Positions 25,951 to 36,142 of a stretch of 64,000 nt of DNA are shown piece by piece. The stretch spans positions 1,364,001 through 1,428,000 of the forward strand of contig NZ_CP081964.1 in assembly GCF_019844075.1 (NCBI RefSeq). Direction: 5' to 3'. The notes beneath the pieces are model-generated. The model was given only the letters and a program-made list of their open reading frames with translations. It was not told the origin of the DNA and did no database searches. The number at the start of each line of letters is the position of its first letter. Within the stretch, counting starts at the first letter, position 1. The position numbers were made by a program, and so were the translations under genes. Source of the DNA: Curtobacterium sp. TC1. GTDB taxonomy: Bacteria; Actinomycetota; Actinomycetes; Actinomycetales; Microbacteriaceae.

Positions 25951-27012
25951 ATGCCATCACCGGCAGACCGCGAAAAGGCCCTCGAGACCGCACTCGCACA
26001 GATCGACAGGCAGTTCGGCAAGGGTGCGATCATGCGCCTCGGTTCGGACGAACGCGCCCCCGTCAACGTCATCCAGACCGGGTCGGTGGCGCTCGACGTC
26101 GCGCTCGGCATCGGCGGGCTGCCCCGCGGCCGCATCGTCGAGATCTACGGTCCGGAGTCGTCGGGCAAGACGACCCTCACGATCCACGCCATCGCCAACG
26201 CCCAGCGCGCCGGTGGCATCGCAGCCTTCATCGACGCCGAGCACGCGCTCGACCCCGAGTACGCGAAGAAGCTCGGTGTCGACATCGACGCCCTGCTCGT
26301 GTCCCAGCCGGACACCGCCGAGCAGGCGCTCGAGATCGCGGACATGCTCGTCCGCTCTGGCTCGATCGACCTCATCGTCATCGACTCCGTCGCCGCACTC
26401 GTGCCGCGCGCCGAGATCGAGGGCGAGATGGGCGACTCCCACGTCGGTCTGCAGGCCCGCCTCATGTCCCAGGCCCTGCGCAAGCTCGCCGGTGGGCTGA
26501 ACCAGACGCAGACGACGATGATCTTCATCAACCAGCTGCGCGAGAAGATCGGTGTGTTCTTCGGCTCCCCGGAGACCACCTCGGGCGGTAAGGCGCTGAA
26601 GTTCTACGCGTCCGTCCGCCTCGACATCCGTCGCATCGAGACGCTGAAGAGCGGGACCGATGCCGTCGGCAACCGCACGCGCGTCAAGGTCGTCAAGAAC
26701 AAGATGGCGCCGCCCTTCAAGCAGGCCGAGTTCGACATCCTGTACGGCGTCGGCATCTCGCGCGAAGGCTCGCTGCTCGACTTCGGTGTCGACCACGGCA
26801 TCGTCAAGAAGTCGGGTGCCTGGTACACCTACGACGGTGACCAGCTCGGGCAGGGCAAGGAGAACTCGCGTTCCTTCCTGATCCAGAACCCGGACACGGC
26901 TGCTGAGATCGAGGGCAAGATCCTCGCCAAGCTCGGCGTCGGCGGTGCCAAGGCCGAGGACGCCCCGGTCGAGTCGATCGCGCCGAAGCTCGCGGAGCGC
27001 AAGGGCGCGTGA
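25951..27012 (+). CDS. recA: Recombinase RecA
   Basis: 353 residues. ATP-dependent strand-exchange protein and co-protease for LexA. Walker [10 protein letters not shown] (~66), [22 protein letters not shown] (Walker B and L1, ~141), [36 protein letters not shown] (L2 region, ~190). GAAGGAG lies 6 nt before the ATG at 25951. The long leader after the SOS box holds no gene. It overlaps recX by 4 nt. Confidence 0.98.
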   Translation: MPSPADREKALETALAQIDRQFGKGAIMRLGSDERAPVNVIQTGSVALDVALGIGGLPRGRIVEIYGPESSGKTTLTIHAIANAQRAGGIAAFIDAEHALDPEYAKKLGVDIDALLVSQPDTAEQALEIADMLVRSGSIDLIVIDSVAALVPRAEIEGEMGDSHVGLQARLMSQALRKLAGGLNQTQTTMIFINQLREKIGVFFGSPETTSGGKALKFYASVRLDIRRIETLKSGTDAVGNRTRVKVVKNKMAPPFKQAEFDILYGVGISREGSLLDFGVDHGIVKKSGAWYTYDGDQLGQGKENSRSFLIQNPDTAAEIEGKILAKLGVGGAKAEDAPVESIAPKLAERKGA

Positions 27013-27881
27013 GCACCGACCACGACGACGACGGCCTCGCACCGGTCACCGACCTGTTCGGTGCGAGGTCCCGTCGTCGGGCCCCGGCACCTGCGGAGCC
27101 CACCCCTCCTCCCGCGCCCCACCGGCCGCTGTCCGACGTCCCGGATCCCGTGCTCGAGGACGACGCGGACACCCCCGTCCCACTGCCGATCCGCGGGCCG
27201 CGTGCGCAGGCGGACTGGGTCTCGCCGGTCATCGGTGACGGGTCCGGCCGGAGCGCTCGGGCCGAGCAGGACGGCTACGCCGACGACGGCGCGGACGCCA
27301 CCACGGCATCGGTCTTCTCGATCGCCGGTGGCGAGGAACTCGACCCCGCGGATGCTCCTCGTCCGCTCGACGAACAGCGCGCCGACGCCGAGCGGCTCAG
27401 CATGCGCGCGCTCGGTCGCAAGGGCGTGAGCGAGTCCGAGATGCGGACGCTCCTCACGCAACAGGACCTCGACCCCGACGTGGTCGAGCACGAGATCGAA
27501 CGCCTGACCCGCGTCGGGCTGCTCGACGACGTCGCCCTCGCCACCGACCTGGTGGACCGCCTGCACGCCCGCAAGGGTCTCGGGCGGCAGGGCGTCGTGA
27601 CCGAGCTCCGGCGACGCGGCATCGACCAGATCGCGATCGACACCGCGCTCGACGAAGCCGCCGACGACGAGGACGACGAGTTCATCCGCGCCCAGGAGCT
27701 CGCCGACAAGCGCGCGCCGCAGATGCGCGGGCTCGACCGAGCGACCGCCGAGCGTCGGTTGTCCGGCTTCCTGATGCGCAAGGGCTACGGCTCGGGCGTG
27801 GTGCGGATCGCCGTCCAGCGCGCCCTCGACGGCGGCGGACGTCGGCCTCCGACGGGCCGCGGGACCGTGCGCTTCGAGTAG
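27009..27881 (+). CDS. recX: Regulatory protein RecX
   Basis: 290 residues. RecX caps and inhibits RecA filaments. The helical RecX repeats start near residue 120 ([24 protein letters not shown], then [19 protein letters not shown] and [24 protein letters not shown]). The first ~115 residues are a Pro/Asp-rich extension beginning [17 protein letters not shown], longer than in E. coli RecX but common in Microbacteriaceae. The GTG start overlaps recA, so the inhibitor is co-induced with its target. Confidence 0.92.
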   Translation: MSTDHDDDGLAPVTDLFGARSRRRAPAPAEPTPPPAPHRPLSDVPDPVLEDDADTPVPLPIRGPRAQADWVSPVIGDGSGRSARAEQDGYADDGADATTASVFSIAGGEELDPADAPRPLDEQRADAERLSMRALGRKGVSESEMRTLLTQQDLDPDVVEHEIERLTRVGLLDDVALATDLVDRLHARKGLGRQGVVTELRRRGIDQIAIDTALDEAADDEDDEFIRAQELADKRAPQMRGLDRATAERRLSGFLMRKGYGSGVVRIAVQRALDGGGRRPPTGRGTVRFE

Positions 27882-27907
27882 TCGCCCCGACCTACACTGG
27901 GACGACC

Positions 27908-29401
27908 ATGGCCACCGTCGCAGCGCGCCAGCGCACCTACGAAGTCCGCACCTACGGGTGCCAGATGAACGTCCACGACTCCGAGCGACTGAGCGGGTCG
28001 CTGCAGGCGGCGGGCTACACGGCGGCGGACGGCGAGCAGGCCGACGTCGTCGTGATCAACACCTGTGCGGTGCGCGAGAACGCCGACAACCGCCTGTACG
28101 GCAACCTCGGGCAGCTCGCCGGCATCAAGCGCGACCACCCCGGCATGCAGATCGCCGTCGGTGGGTGCCTGGCGCAGAAGGACAAGAACGTCATCCTCGA
28201 GAAGGCGCCGTGGGTCGACGTCGTCTTCGGGACGCACAACATGGCGTCACTGCCGACCCTGCTCGAGCGTGCACGGCACAACGACGAAGCACAGATCGAG
28301 ATCCTCGAGGCGCTCGACGTGTTCCCGTCGACGCTGCCCACCAAGCGTGACTCGACCCACAGCGGGTGGGTGTCGATCTCGGTCGGCTGCAACAACACCT
28401 GCACGTTCTGCATCGTCCCGTCGCTCCGCGGCAAGGAGAAGGACCGCCGCCCCGGCGACGTCCTCGCCGAGATCCAGGCGCTCGTGGACGACGGTGCGAT
28501 CGAGGTCACACTGCTCGGACAGAACGTGAACTCGTACGGAGTCGAGTTCGGCGATCGCCAGGCCTTCGGCAAGCTGCTGCGCGCGGCCGGCACCATCGAC
28601 GGCCTCGAACGCATCCGCTTCACGAGCCCGCACCCGGCGGCCTTCACCGACGACGTCATCGACGCCATGGCCGAGACCCCGAACGTGATGCCGCAGCTGC
28701 ACATGCCGTTGCAGTCCGGCTCGGATCGCGTGCTCAAGGCGATGCGCCGCAGCTACCGGAGCGAGCGGTTCCTCGGCATCCTCGATCGGGTGCGCGCGAA
28801 GATCCCGAACGCTGCCATCTCCACCGACATCATCGTCGGGTTCCCCGGCGAGACCGAAGCGGACTTCGCGGACACGCTCCGCGTCGTGGAGCAGGCACGG
28901 TTCGCCAGCGCCTTCACGTTCCAGTACTCGATCCGCCCCGGAACCCCCGCGGCGACGATGGACGACCAACTGCCGAAGCAGGTCGTGCAGGAGCGGTACG
29001 AGCGGCTCGTCGCCCTGCAGGAACGCATCACCGCCGAGGAGAACGCGGCGCAGGTCGGCCGGAGCGTCGAGGTGCTGGTCGCGACGGGTGAAGGGCGGAA
29101 GGACGACGCCACCCGCCGGTTGTCCGGACGCGCCGAGGACTCGCGGCTCGTGCACTTCGCCGTGCCGGAGGGTTCCGCGGTCCCGCGCCCCGGTGACGTC
29201 GTCACCGTCCAGATCACCCGGGCTGCTCCGCACTTCCTCATCGCCGACGACGATGCTCCGCTGCGCGTCCGACGCACCCGGGCGGGCGACGCCTGGGACC
29301 GTGCCGAGGCCGAGAGCTGCGGTGTGCCCACGCCGGCGGTGCCCGGTGACGGTCCGCGCCCGGTGTCGCTCGGGCTGCCCACGCTCCGTGTCGGGCGCTG
29401 A
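27908..29401 (+). CDS. miaB: tRNA-2-methylthio-N6-dimethylallyladenosine synthase
   Basis: 497 residues. Radical-SAM enzyme adding the methylthio group to i6A37 of tRNAs that read U-starting codons. N-terminal UPF0004 cluster ligands in [23 protein letters not shown] and VGGCLAQK; radical-SAM CxxxCxxC as CNNTCTFC (~162); C-terminal TRAM domain (~370-440). Next gene miaA makes the i6A substrate. TACACT (27893-27898) lies 9 nt before the ATG. The last ~45 residues are a poorly conserved tail. Confidence 0.96.
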   Translation: MATVAARQRTYEVRTYGCQMNVHDSERLSGSLQAAGYTAADGEQADVVVINTCAVRENADNRLYGNLGQLAGIKRDHPGMQIAVGGCLAQKDKNVILEKAPWVDVVFGTHNMASLPTLLERARHNDEAQIEILEALDVFPSTLPTKRDSTHSGWVSISVGCNNTCTFCIVPSLRGKEKDRRPGDVLAEIQALVDDGAIEVTLLGQNVNSYGVEFGDRQAFGKLLRAAGTIDGLERIRFTSPHPAAFTDDVIDAMAETPNVMPQLHMPLQSGSDRVLKAMRRSYRSERFLGILDRVRAKIPNAAISTDIIVGFPGETEADFADTLRVVEQARFASAFTFQYSIRPGTPAATMDDQLPKQVVQERYERLVALQERITAEENAAQVGRSVEVLVATGEGRKDDATRRLSGRAEDSRLVHFAVPEGSAVPRPGDVVTVQITRAAPHFLIADDDAPLRVRRTRAGDAWDRAEAESCGVPTPAVPGDGPRPVSLGLPTLRVGR

Positions 29402-30392
29402 AGCCCTCGTCGGACCGGACGACCTCGGGCGCGACCCGATCCCGGACCACGGGCACCCCCGCGACGCGACCGATGCCGACCTGATCGCTGTCGTCGGTGC
29501 GACGGGGACGGGCAAGTCCGACCTCGGCATCGCCATCGCCGAACGCCTCCGCGCCGCCGGCCGGAACGCCGAGATCGTCAACGCCGACGCCATGCAGCTG
29601 TACCGCGGCATGGACATCGGCACCGCGAAGCTGTCGCTCGACGAACGGCACGGCATCCCGCACCACCAACTCGACGTCCTCGACGTCACCGACGAGGCGA
29701 GCGTCGCCGCCTACCAGGTCGCTGCCCGAGCCGAGGTCGACCGGATCCGGGCCGACGGTGGCGTCGCCGTGCTCGTCGGCGGCAGCGGGCTCTACGTGTC
29801 GTCGGTGCTGTTCGACCTGGCGTTCCCCGGCACCGACCCCGAGCTCCGTGCGCGGCTCGAACGCGAGCACGACGAGCTCGGTCCGGGCATCCTGCTCGAA
29901 CGGCTGCGCGGCATGGACCCGGCAGCCGCAGCGGCGATCGACGCACGCAACCCACGGCGGTTGATCCGCGCACTCGAGATCGCGAGCCGATCCGAGGTCG
30001 TGACCCCGAGCCTCCCGTCCGCGCCCCGCGCGTGGCGACCGTCCCGGATCCTGCACCTGCGACGGTTCCGCGAGCAACTCGTCGCGGCGCTGCACGCGCG
30101 CGCGGCGGGCATGTTCGCCGCCGGGCTCGTCGACGAGGTCGCAGCGCTGCGCGAGCAGGGCATCGAGCAGGGCAGGACCGCGCGGGCCGCGATCGGGTAC
30201 TCGCAGGCGCTCGACGTGCTGCGGGGGAGCTCCACGGTCGAGGCCGCGGTCGAGGCGACCGGCATCGCGACGCGCAAGTACGCGCGGCGGCAGGTGTCCT
30301 GGTTCCGCCGCTACGCCGACGCCGAGACCCTCGACGTCACCGGAGCGGACCGCGGGGACCTGTCGGAACTGGCCCGTAGGATCGTCCCGTGA
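29388..30392 (+). CDS. miaA: tRNA dimethylallyltransferase
   Basis: 334 residues. Transfers a dimethylallyl group to A37, the step before MiaB. P-loop [19 protein letters not shown] (~34); [20 protein letters not shown] (~63) is the MiaA signature; [14 protein letters not shown] and [10 protein letters not shown] near the end are also typical. The GTG at 29388 inside the miaB 3' end (14-nt overlap) is the only reasonable in-frame start, giving a ~30-residue leader before the P-loop. The 3' end overlaps dapF by 4 nt. Confidence 0.94.
   Translation: MSGAEALVGPDDLGRDPIPDHGHPRDATDADLIAVVGATGTGKSDLGIAIAERLRAAGRNAEIVNADAMQLYRGMDIGTAKLSLDERHGIPHHQLDVLDVTDEASVAAYQVAARAEVDRIRADGGVAVLVGGSGLYVSSVLFDLAFPGTDPELRARLEREHDELGPGILLERLRGMDPAAAAAIDARNPRRLIRALEIASRSEVVTPSLPSAPRAWRPSRILHLRRFREQLVAALHARAAGMFAAGLVDEVAALREQGIEQGRTARAAIGYSQALDVLRGSSTVEAAVEATGIATRKYARRQVSWFRRYADAETLDVTGADRGDLSELARRIVP
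30377..30382 (+). promoter_or_regulatory. -10 box of dapF inside miaA
   Basis: TAGGAT, 6 nt before the GTG at 30389; allows dapF to be transcribed leaderless apart from the miaB-miaA mRNA. Confidence 0.5.
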
Positions 30393-31279
30393 CCGAGCTG
30401 CACTTCACCAAGGGCCAGGGGACCGGTAACGACTTCGTCCTGTTCGCCGACCCCGACGCCACCGTCGACCTGACCCCTGAGCGGATCCGCGCGATCGCGG
30501 ACCGACGCTTCGGCGTGGGCGGCGACGGCGTGATCCGTGCGGTGCGGTCCGAGGCGATCCCCGAGGGGCGCGCGCTGGTGGCCGTCGAACCCGCCGCGAC
30601 CTGGTTCATGGACTACCACAACGCCGACGGCACGGTCGCCGAGATGTGCGGCAACGGGATCCGGGTGTTCGCGCGCTACCTGACCGAGTCCGGCCTGGTC
30701 GAGCTGGCGCCCGGTGAGACGCTGACCGTCGGCAGCCGCAAGGGCCTCGTCGACATCCAGCGCACCACGAACGGCTTCGCTGCCGACCTCGGCCGGTGGG
30801 GACTCGGCATCGAGGACGGCGGCTCGGACGACGTCATGGTGCGCGCCAAGAACCTCGACGGTGCCCGTCCGGGCATCGGCATCGACGTGGGCAACCCGCA
30901 CGTCGTCGTGGCCGTCGCGACCGAGGACGAACTCGCCGACCTCGACCTGACCTTCCTGCCGGTGCTCGATCCGGCGCCCGAACACGGCGCCAACGTCGAG
31001 TTCGTGCTGCCCGGCGACCCACTCATCAACGACGGCGTCGGCGAGATCACGATGCGGGTGCACGAGCGGGGCAGCGGCGAGACGCTGTCGTGCGGCACCG
31101 GTGCGGTGGCTGCGGCCCTGGCGACGCGGTACTGGGTGGGCTCCGGCGCGCCGGACACCTGGCGCGTCCGGGTGCCGGGTGGGGTCGTGACGGTTCGGAT
31201 GTTCGCGGCGGAGGACGGCGAGCACGTCTCGTTGTCCGGGCCGGCCGAGCTCGTGTTCTCCGGGGACCTGACGGTCTGA
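30389..31279 (+). CDS. dapF: Diaminopimelate epimerase
   Basis: 296 residues. Converts LL- to meso-diaminopimelate. The two catalytic Cys lie in [16 protein letters not shown] (~92) and [15 protein letters not shown] (~233); [11 protein letters not shown] at the start is the family signature. With dapA and dapB it is the third lysine-pathway gene of the window. It is followed by a convergent methyltransferase gene with 21 bases between. Confidence 0.96.
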   Translation: MTELHFTKGQGTGNDFVLFADPDATVDLTPERIRAIADRRFGVGGDGVIRAVRSEAIPEGRALVAVEPAATWFMDYHNADGTVAEMCGNGIRVFARYLTESGLVELAPGETLTVGSRKGLVDIQRTTNGFAADLGRWGLGIEDGGSDDVMVRAKNLDGARPGIGIDVGNPHVVVAVATEDELADLDLTFLPVLDPAPEHGANVEFVLPGDPLINDGVGEITMRVHERGSGETLSCGTGAVAAALATRYWVGSGAPDTWRVRVPGGVVTVRMFAAEDGEHVSLSGPAELVFSGDLTV

Positions 31280-31300
31280 CGCCGGCGCTCGGTACCGTCC

Positions 31301-31912
31301 CTACGCCGTCCGGCGCACGCGGATGACGCGGAACCCCTTGTCCGTGGACGCCCGCGCGACGTGGAACCCGGTGCCGAGCGCGCCGACGAGCCACTTCTGC
31401 AACGAGTCGCCCCCGAGGTCCTTCGACACGACCAACCAGGCGTCGCCCTCGACCTGGAGCCGGGGCAGCCAGGTCAGCAGGATCTCGTGCAGCTCGTCCT
31501 TGCCGACGCGGATGGGCGGGTTCGACCAGATCGTCCGGAACCGCAGGTCGGCCGGCACGTCGTCGGGCAGGGCGATCGTGACGTTGGTGGTTCCGGCTGC
31601 CTCGGCGTTCGCGCGCGCCAGTCCGAGCACGCGCTCGTTGACGTCGACGCCCCACACCTGGGCGTCGGGGGAGTGCAGCGCCATCGTGATCGCGATCGGC
31701 CCCCAGCCGCAGCCGATGTCGAGCAGCGCGCCGTCGTGCGCGGGCGGCGGGACGGCACCGAGCAGCACGCGTGTGCCGCGGTCGAGGCCGTCCGGGCTGA
31801 AGACCCCTGCCGCGGTGGTCAGCGTGAGCGGCCGGCCGGCGAGGGTGACGTCGATCTGGCGTTCGCGGGTGTCCGATGACGGGTTCGCGGAGAAGTAGTG
31901 GTCGTTCGCCAT
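31301..31912 (-). CDS. Class I SAM methyltransferase, RsmC-like
   Basis: 203 residues corresponding to the catalytic half of RsmC/RlmG-type 23S/16S rRNA guanine-N2 methyltransferases. DNHYF-like start NDHYFSANP, LLDIGCGWGPIAI (SAM motif I, ~63), VWGVDVNERVLGLARANAE, and the catalytic IWSNPPIRVGKDE (NPPY-type motif, here NPPI, ~129). The exact RNA target is uncertain. Leaderless promoter TACGGT at 31919-31924. Divergent from hflX. Confidence 0.85.
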   Translation of the reverse strand: MANDHYFSANPSSDTRERQIDVTLAGRPLTLTTAAGVFSPDGLDRGTRVLLGAVPPPAHDGALLDIGCGWGPIAITMALHSPDAQVWGVDVNERVLGLARANAEAAGTTNVTIALPDDVPADLRFRTIWSNPPIRVGKDELHEILLTWLPRLQVEGDAWLVVSKDLGGDSLQKWLVGALGTGFHVARASTDKGFRVIRVRRTA

Positions 31913-31918
31913 GGATGA

Positions 31919-31924
31919 ACCGTA
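31919..31924 (-). promoter_or_regulatory. -10 box of the RsmC-like gene (leaderless)
   Basis: TACGGT on the minus strand, 6 nt before the ATG at 31912. Confidence 0.5.
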
Positions 31925-31973
31925 GCGGGAACCCGGTGCGTCCGAGGGCCGCCGGAGGTACCCTGTGGACAGG

Positions 31974-33512
31974 ATGACGGATACCCATCAGCAGAACGAC
32001 CAGACCAACGACGACAGCGCAGACGGTGTCGTCGAACGGGTGTTGCGCAACGCCGACCGCCGCGCAGCATCGTCCATCTTCGCCCCCGCCCAGGCGATCC
32101 AGACCCGCTCGGTCGACGACCCGAGTTGGGACGGCGACGGCGACCAGTACGACCGCGAGGACCGAGCGGCCCTGCGCCGCGTCGCCGGCCTCTCCACCGA
32201 GCTCGAGGACGTCACCGAGGTCGAGTACCGCCAGCTGCGGCTCGAACAGGTCGTCCTGATCGGCGTGTACCCGCACGGTGACGCGCAAGAGGCGGAGAAC
32301 TCGCTGCGCGAGCTCTCCGCCCTGGCCGAGACCGCGGGCGCTGTCGTCCTCGACGGACTCCTGCAGCGCCGGCCGAACCCCGACCCCGCCACCTACCTCG
32401 GCAAGGGCAAGGCCGAAGAGCTCGCGATGGTCGTCAAGGCCACCGGCGCCGACACGGTGATCGCGGACACCGAGCTCGCCCCGTCGCAGCGCCGTGCGCT
32501 CGAGGACGTCGTGAAGGTCAAGGTCATCGACCGCACGGCCGTGATCCTCGACATCTTCAGCCAGCACGCGAAGACCCGGGAGGGCAAGGCCCAGGTCGAG
32601 CTCGCGCAGCTCCAGTACCTGCTGCCACGACTGCGCGGCTGGGGCGACTCGATGTCCCGCCAGGCCGGTGGCCAGGTCTCCGGCGGTGCCGGCATGGGGT
32701 CCCGTGGCTCCGGTGAGACGAAGATCGAGCTCGACCGCCGTCGCATCCACACCCGCATGTCGAAGCTCCGCCGCCAGATCGCCGGGTTCCGGCCCGCGCG
32801 CGAGGCGAAGCGCGCCGACCGACACCGCAACGAGGTGCCGAGCGTCGCGATCGCCGGCTACACCAACGCGGGGAAGTCCTCGTTGCTGAACCGCCTGACG
32901 AGCGCCGGTGTGCTGGTGCAGAACCAGCTGTTCGCGACGCTCGACGCCACGGTCCGCCGGACCGAGAGCACCAAGGGCCGTGAGTTCACCTTCGTGGACA
33001 CGGTGGGCTTCGTCCGGAACCTGCCGCACCAGCTGGTCGAGGCGTTCCGCTCCACCCTCGAGGAGGTCGGCGAGGCGGACGTCATCGTGCACGTGGTCGA
33101 CGGCTCGCACCCCGACCCCGCGGCGCAGCTCGCCACCGTGCGCGAGGTCATCGGCGACGTCGGTGCGCACGACATCCCCGAGATCGTCGTGTTCAACAAG
33201 GCCGACCTGATCGACGATGCCCAGCGTCTGGTGCTCATCGGCCTGGCGTCGGACGCGGTCTTCGTGTCGGCGCGCACGGGCGAGGGCATCGACGAGCTGC
33301 TCCGCGTCATCGAGGACCGCCTGCCGGAGCCCGACGTCGAGCTCACGGTCGTCGTGCCGTACGACCGCGGCGACCTCGTTTCGACGCTGCACGACACCGG
33401 TGCGGTGGAGTCCGTCGACTACGTCGAGGACGGCACGCGCCTGCGCGTGCGCGTCTTCCAGCGCCAGGTCGCGGAACTCGACCCGTACGTGGTCGCCCCC
33501 GTCACGTCCTGA
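31974..33512 (+). CDS. hflX: GTPase HflX
   Basis: 512 residues. Ribosome-splitting GTPase used under stress. The N-terminal HflX domain (LEQVVLIGVYPHGD... DPATYLGKGKAEEL, ~85-145), a Gly-rich linker (GGAGMGSRGSGETKIELDRRRI, ~240-260), then the G domain: G1 GYTNAGKSSLLN (~296), G3 DTVGFVRNLP, G4 NKAD. The N-terminal ~70 residues are variable. TACCCT (31959-31964) lies 9 nt before the ATG. It follows dapF/miaA as in most actinobacteria. Confidence 0.95.
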   Translation: MTDTHQQNDQTNDDSADGVVERVLRNADRRAASSIFAPAQAIQTRSVDDPSWDGDGDQYDREDRAALRRVAGLSTELEDVTEVEYRQLRLEQVVLIGVYPHGDAQEAENSLRELSALAETAGAVVLDGLLQRRPNPDPATYLGKGKAEELAMVVKATGADTVIADTELAPSQRRALEDVVKVKVIDRTAVILDIFSQHAKTREGKAQVELAQLQYLLPRLRGWGDSMSRQAGGQVSGGAGMGSRGSGETKIELDRRRIHTRMSKLRRQIAGFRPAREAKRADRHRNEVPSVAIAGYTNAGKSSLLNRLTSAGVLVQNQLFATLDATVRRTESTKGREFTFVDTVGFVRNLPHQLVEAFRSTLEEVGEADVIVHVVDGSHPDPAAQLATVREVIGDVGAHDIPEIVVFNKADLIDDAQRLVLIGLASDAVFVSARTGEGIDELLRVIEDRLPEPDVELTVVVPYDRGDLVSTLHDTGAVESVDYVEDGTRLRVRVFQRQVAELDPYVVAPVTS

Positions 33513-33533
33513 CGGCCGGCCGGGACTGACGGC

Positions 33534-33557
33534 CGGGAGGCCCGCCCCGCGTCCGCC
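33534..33557. repeat. Intergenic CGGGAGGCCCG-type element, copy 3
   Basis: CGGGAGGCCCG then CCCCGCGTCCG, 22 bases after hflX; related to copies at 17840, 20676 and 47175. Confidence 0.5.
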
Positions 33558-33593
33558 GCGCGGGTCCGGTCCGGCCGCGGTTCCGTTCAGCGC

Positions 33594-33655
33594 CGCACAA
33601 CGCAAATCGGCTCGAACCACGAGATCTCGTGGTTCGAGCCGATCTTGGTTGTGCG
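33594..33655. terminator. 62-bp near-perfect palindrome between hflX and lexA
   Basis: Two 31-nt arms (33594-33624 and 33625-33655) with no loop. The inner 19 bp of each arm pair perfectly, and a patch of about 4 bases further out mismatches. It lies between convergent genes, so the simplest reading is a bidirectional terminator. The TCGAAC and GTTCGA parts are 14 bases apart, not 4, so it is not an SOS box. Confidence 0.65.
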
Positions 33656-33702
33656 CGGGTCTCGACCCAGCGCGGGTCAGTGCGGCCGGCGCCCGGCGCG
33701 GG

Positions 33703-34347
33703 TCAGAGGGAGCGGAGGACCGCGACGACCTTGCCGAGCACCGACGCCGCGTCGCCGAGGATCGGCTCGAACGCGGTGTTGCGGGGGAGCAGCCACGTGT
33801 GGCCGTCGCGCTGGCGGAAGACCTTGACGGTCGCCTCTTCGTCGAGCATCGCGGCGACGATGTCCCCGTTCTCGGCGGTCTGCTGCGAGCGGACGACCAC
33901 CCAGTCGCCGTCGCAGATCGCGGCGTCGATCATCGACTCGCCGACGACCTTGAGCATGAAGAGGTCGCCCGAACCGACGAGCTGACGGGGGAGCGGGACG
34001 ATCTCGTCGACGTGCTGCTCGGCGGTGATCGGCACACCGGCGGCGATCCGGCCGACCAGGGGGACGAGCGTGGTGGCGTCGACGTCGGGTCCGGTGACGT
34101 CGGGCGTCGGCTCGTCGACCAGGACCTCGAGCGCGCGAGGGCGGTTCGGGTCACGGCGGATCCAACCGCCGAGCTCGAGCTGGCCGAGCTGGTGGGACAC
34201 GCTCGACAACGAGGACAACCCGGCCGCGTCACCGATCTCGCGCATGCTCGGCGGGTACCCACGCGAGGCGATGGATCCGCGGATGGCGTCGAGGATCGTC
34301 TGCTGCTTCGCGGTCAGCGGCTTCTGGCCCCGCAGTTCGTCCACCAC
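33703..34347 (-). CDS. lexA: LexA repressor
   Basis: 214 residues. SOS repressor that cleaves itself when RecA is active. N-terminal winged helix: [40 protein letters not shown] (~9-50). The self-cleavage Ala-Gly is in [12 protein letters not shown] (~95), the catalytic Ser in [11 protein letters not shown] (~131) and the Lys in EATVKVF (~168). Start is one of two adjacent GTG codons (34347 or 34344); the ribosome-binding site is weak. The SOS box at 34453-34468 lies upstream. Confidence 0.96.
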   Translation of the reverse strand: MVDELRGQKPLTAKQQTILDAIRGSIASRGYPPSMREIGDAAGLSSLSSVSHQLGQLELGGWIRRDPNRPRALEVLVDEPTPDVTGPDVDATTLVPLVGRIAAGVPITAEQHVDEIVPLPRQLVGSGDLFMLKVVGESMIDAAICDGDWVVVRSQQTAENGDIVAAMLDEEATVKVFRQRDGHTWLLPRNTAFEPILGDAASVLGKVVAVLRSL

Positions 34348-34452
34348 GTCGTCTCGCTTTCGTCGGTGCTGAGCGGCCGTGGCGGGAATGTCGGTGGTCC
34401 CCGCTTGACTTGTCCCAGTCGATCGAAACAGTATCCGACCGGTCAACCCCGG

Positions 34453-34468
34453 ACAAACACCTGTTCGA
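34453..34468. promoter_or_regulatory. SOS box, lexA side
   Basis: On the minus strand TCGAACAGGTGTTTGT: perfect left half, right half with two mismatches to TCGAAC-N4-GTTCGA. It is ~105 bases before lexA. Confidence 0.75.
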
Positions 34469-34525
34469 GCGTGTCGCAAGAAAACCCCGCAGAAATCCGC
34501 TCCCAGGACTTGTGCGACGTACGAT

Positions 34526-34541
34526 TCGAAACTATGTTCGG
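34526..34541. promoter_or_regulatory. SOS box, LysM-gene side
   Basis: TCGAAACTATGTTCGG, one mismatch in each half of the consensus, directly after a TACGAT -10 box (34520-34525) and 42 bases before the LysM gene. LexA bound here would cover the transcription start. Confidence 0.75.
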
Positions 34542-34582
34542 TACACGACTTCGGTTCACCCGAACGGGAAGGCAAGAACGAC

Positions 34583-34960
34583 ATGAGCACCATCGCCATC
34601 GCTGACATCCAGCGCACCGCGGCCCCCGCCGCACGCGTCCGCCTGCGCCTGACGCGCCGCGGGCGCATCGTCTTCACGACGCTCGCAGCACTCCCGCTCC
34701 TCATCGTCGTCGCCTTCTTCGTCCTGAACGGCGGGCAGGCGTCCGCCGGTGATGCCGCCGCCGGTGGAGCCCGGACGCACTTCGACACCGTCACCATCCA
34801 GCCGGGCGAGACGCTCTGGCAGCTGGCCGAGGACACCGCGCCGAACGCCGACCCGCGCGACTTCGTGCAGGACGTCATCAGCCTCAACGCCCTCGACGGC
34901 TCGGGGCTGCAGGCAGGCGAGCAGATCGCCATCCCGACGAAGTACACCTCCGGCCAGTAA
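34583..34960 (+). CDS. SOS-linked LysM membrane protein (ChiZ/DivS-like)
   Basis: 125 residues. One transmembrane helix (about 33-50: [20 protein letters not shown]) and a C-terminal LysM domain ([21 protein letters not shown]... [10 protein letters not shown], ~67-118) that binds peptidoglycan. It is divergent from lexA with SOS boxes between. This is the position of Rv2719c/ChiZ in mycobacteria and divS in Corynebacterium, which halt division after DNA damage. A role as SOS division inhibitor is therefore inferred from context, not from sequence identity. Confidence 0.85.
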   Translation: MSTIAIADIQRTAAPAARVRLRLTRRGRIVFTTLAALPLLIVVAFFVLNGGQASAGDAAAGGARTHFDTVTIQPGETLWQLAEDTAPNADPRDFVQDVISLNALDGSGLQAGEQIAIPTKYTSGQ

Positions 34961-35023
34961 TCGCCGCCAGTCATGGTGGGCAGTCCCGTCCAGACGGCTG
35001 GTCACGGGTCGCGCTCAGCGGCC

Positions 35024-35029
35024 TACGAT
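35024..35029 (+). promoter_or_regulatory. -10 box of hisC (leaderless)
   Basis: TACGAT, 6 nt before the GTG at 35036, which it favours over earlier in-frame codons. Confidence 0.6.
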
Positions 35030-35035
35030 GGATCG

Positions 35036-36142
35036 GTGGCATTCACGCTCGAAGACCTCCCGATCCGAGACGACCTCCGCGGTCAGAGCCCGTACGGCGC
35101 TCCGCAGAAGCACGTCCGCGTCCAGCTGAACGTCAACGAGAACACGCATCCGGTGCCGGACGACGTGGCTGACGACATCGTCGCCTCGATCCGACAGGCG
35201 CTGGCAACGGTCAACCGCTACCCCGACCGCGAGTTCACCGAGCTCCGCGAGTCACTGGCTCGCTACCTCGGGCACGGCCTGTCGGCAGAACAGTTGTGGG
35301 CAGCGAACGGGTCGAACGAGGTCCTCCAGCAGCTGCTGCAGGCGTTCGGCGGCCCGGGCCGAACGGTCCTCGGGTTCCCGCCCACCTACTCGATGCACTC
35401 CATCCTGGCGTCCGGCACCGGCACGACCTGGATCCCGGCGGAGCGCGACGACGAGTACCGCATCTCGCCGGAGACCGTGGTGGCGGCGATCGAGCAGCAC
35501 CGGCCGGACATCGTGTTCCTGTGCGGGCCGAACAACCCCACGGGCACGCCGCTGCCGATCGAGACGATCGAGGCCGCGTACGCCGCGACCGACGGCATCG
35601 TGATGGTGGACGAGGCCTACGCCGAGTTCATGCCGTCCGACGTCCCGAGCGCGCTCACGCTGCTGCCCGGTCGTGAGCGTCTCGTGGTCTCACGCACCAT
35701 GAGCAAGGCGTTCGCCTTCGCCGGCGCCCGTGTCGGGTACATGGCCGCGCACCCCGCCGTGATCGACGCCCTCCGGCTCGTCCGGCTGCCGTACCACCTC
35801 TCCGTCCTGACGCAGGCTGCGGCCGTCGCGGCGCTGCGCCACGCGCCCGAGATGCTCGCGATGGTCGACGACATCAAGCAGCAGCGCGACCGGATGGTGA
35901 CGGAGCTGCAGGCCATGGGTTACCGGACGTACGAGACGTGGTCGAACTTCGTCCTGTTCGGTGGGGTCGCCGACCCGCACGCCGCGTTCGAGTCCCTGCT
36001 CGAGCGGGACGTCATCGTGCGCGACCTCGGCATCCCGCACCACCTGCGAGTGAGCGCCGGAACGGAAGAGGAGACCGCCGCGTTCCTCGACGCCATGCGC
36101 CAGGTCGCCGCCGAGCAGCCGCCGGTTAGGGTTGGGGCATGA
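35036..36142 (+). CDS. hisC: Histidinol-phosphate aminotransferase
   Basis: 368 residues. PLP enzyme turning imidazole-acetol phosphate into histidinol phosphate. [11 protein letters not shown] (~37), [22 protein letters not shown] (~86), [12 protein letters not shown] (~162), VDEAYAEFM (~190) and the PLP lysine in [17 protein letters not shown] (~218). First gene of the hisC-hisB-hisH-priA run; it overlaps hisB by 4 nt (ATGA). Confidence 0.95.
   Translation: MAFTLEDLPIRDDLRGQSPYGAPQKHVRVQLNVNENTHPVPDDVADDIVASIRQALATVNRYPDREFTELRESLARYLGHGLSAEQLWAANGSNEVLQQLLQAFGGPGRTVLGFPPTYSMHSILASGTGTTWIPAERDDEYRISPETVVAAIEQHRPDIVFLCGPNNPTGTPLPIETIEAAYAATDGIVMVDEAYAEFMPSDVPSALTLLPGRERLVVSRTMSKAFAFAGARVGYMAAHPAVIDALRLVRLPYHLSVLTQAAAVAALRHAPEMLAMVDDIKQQRDRMVTELQAMGYRTYETWSNFVLFGGVADPHAAFESLLERDVIVRDLGIPHHLRVSAGTEEETAAFLDAMRQVAAEQPPVRVGA
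36127..36132 (+). promoter_or_regulatory. Internal -10 box before hisB
   Basis: TAGGGT inside the hisC 3' end, 6 nt before the hisB ATG at 36139. Confidence 0.45.

Noticed and set aside
33594..33655. SOS box for lexA or hflX
   Set aside because: The TCGAAC and GTTCGA halves are 14 bases apart instead of 4, and it lies at the 3' ends of both genes.
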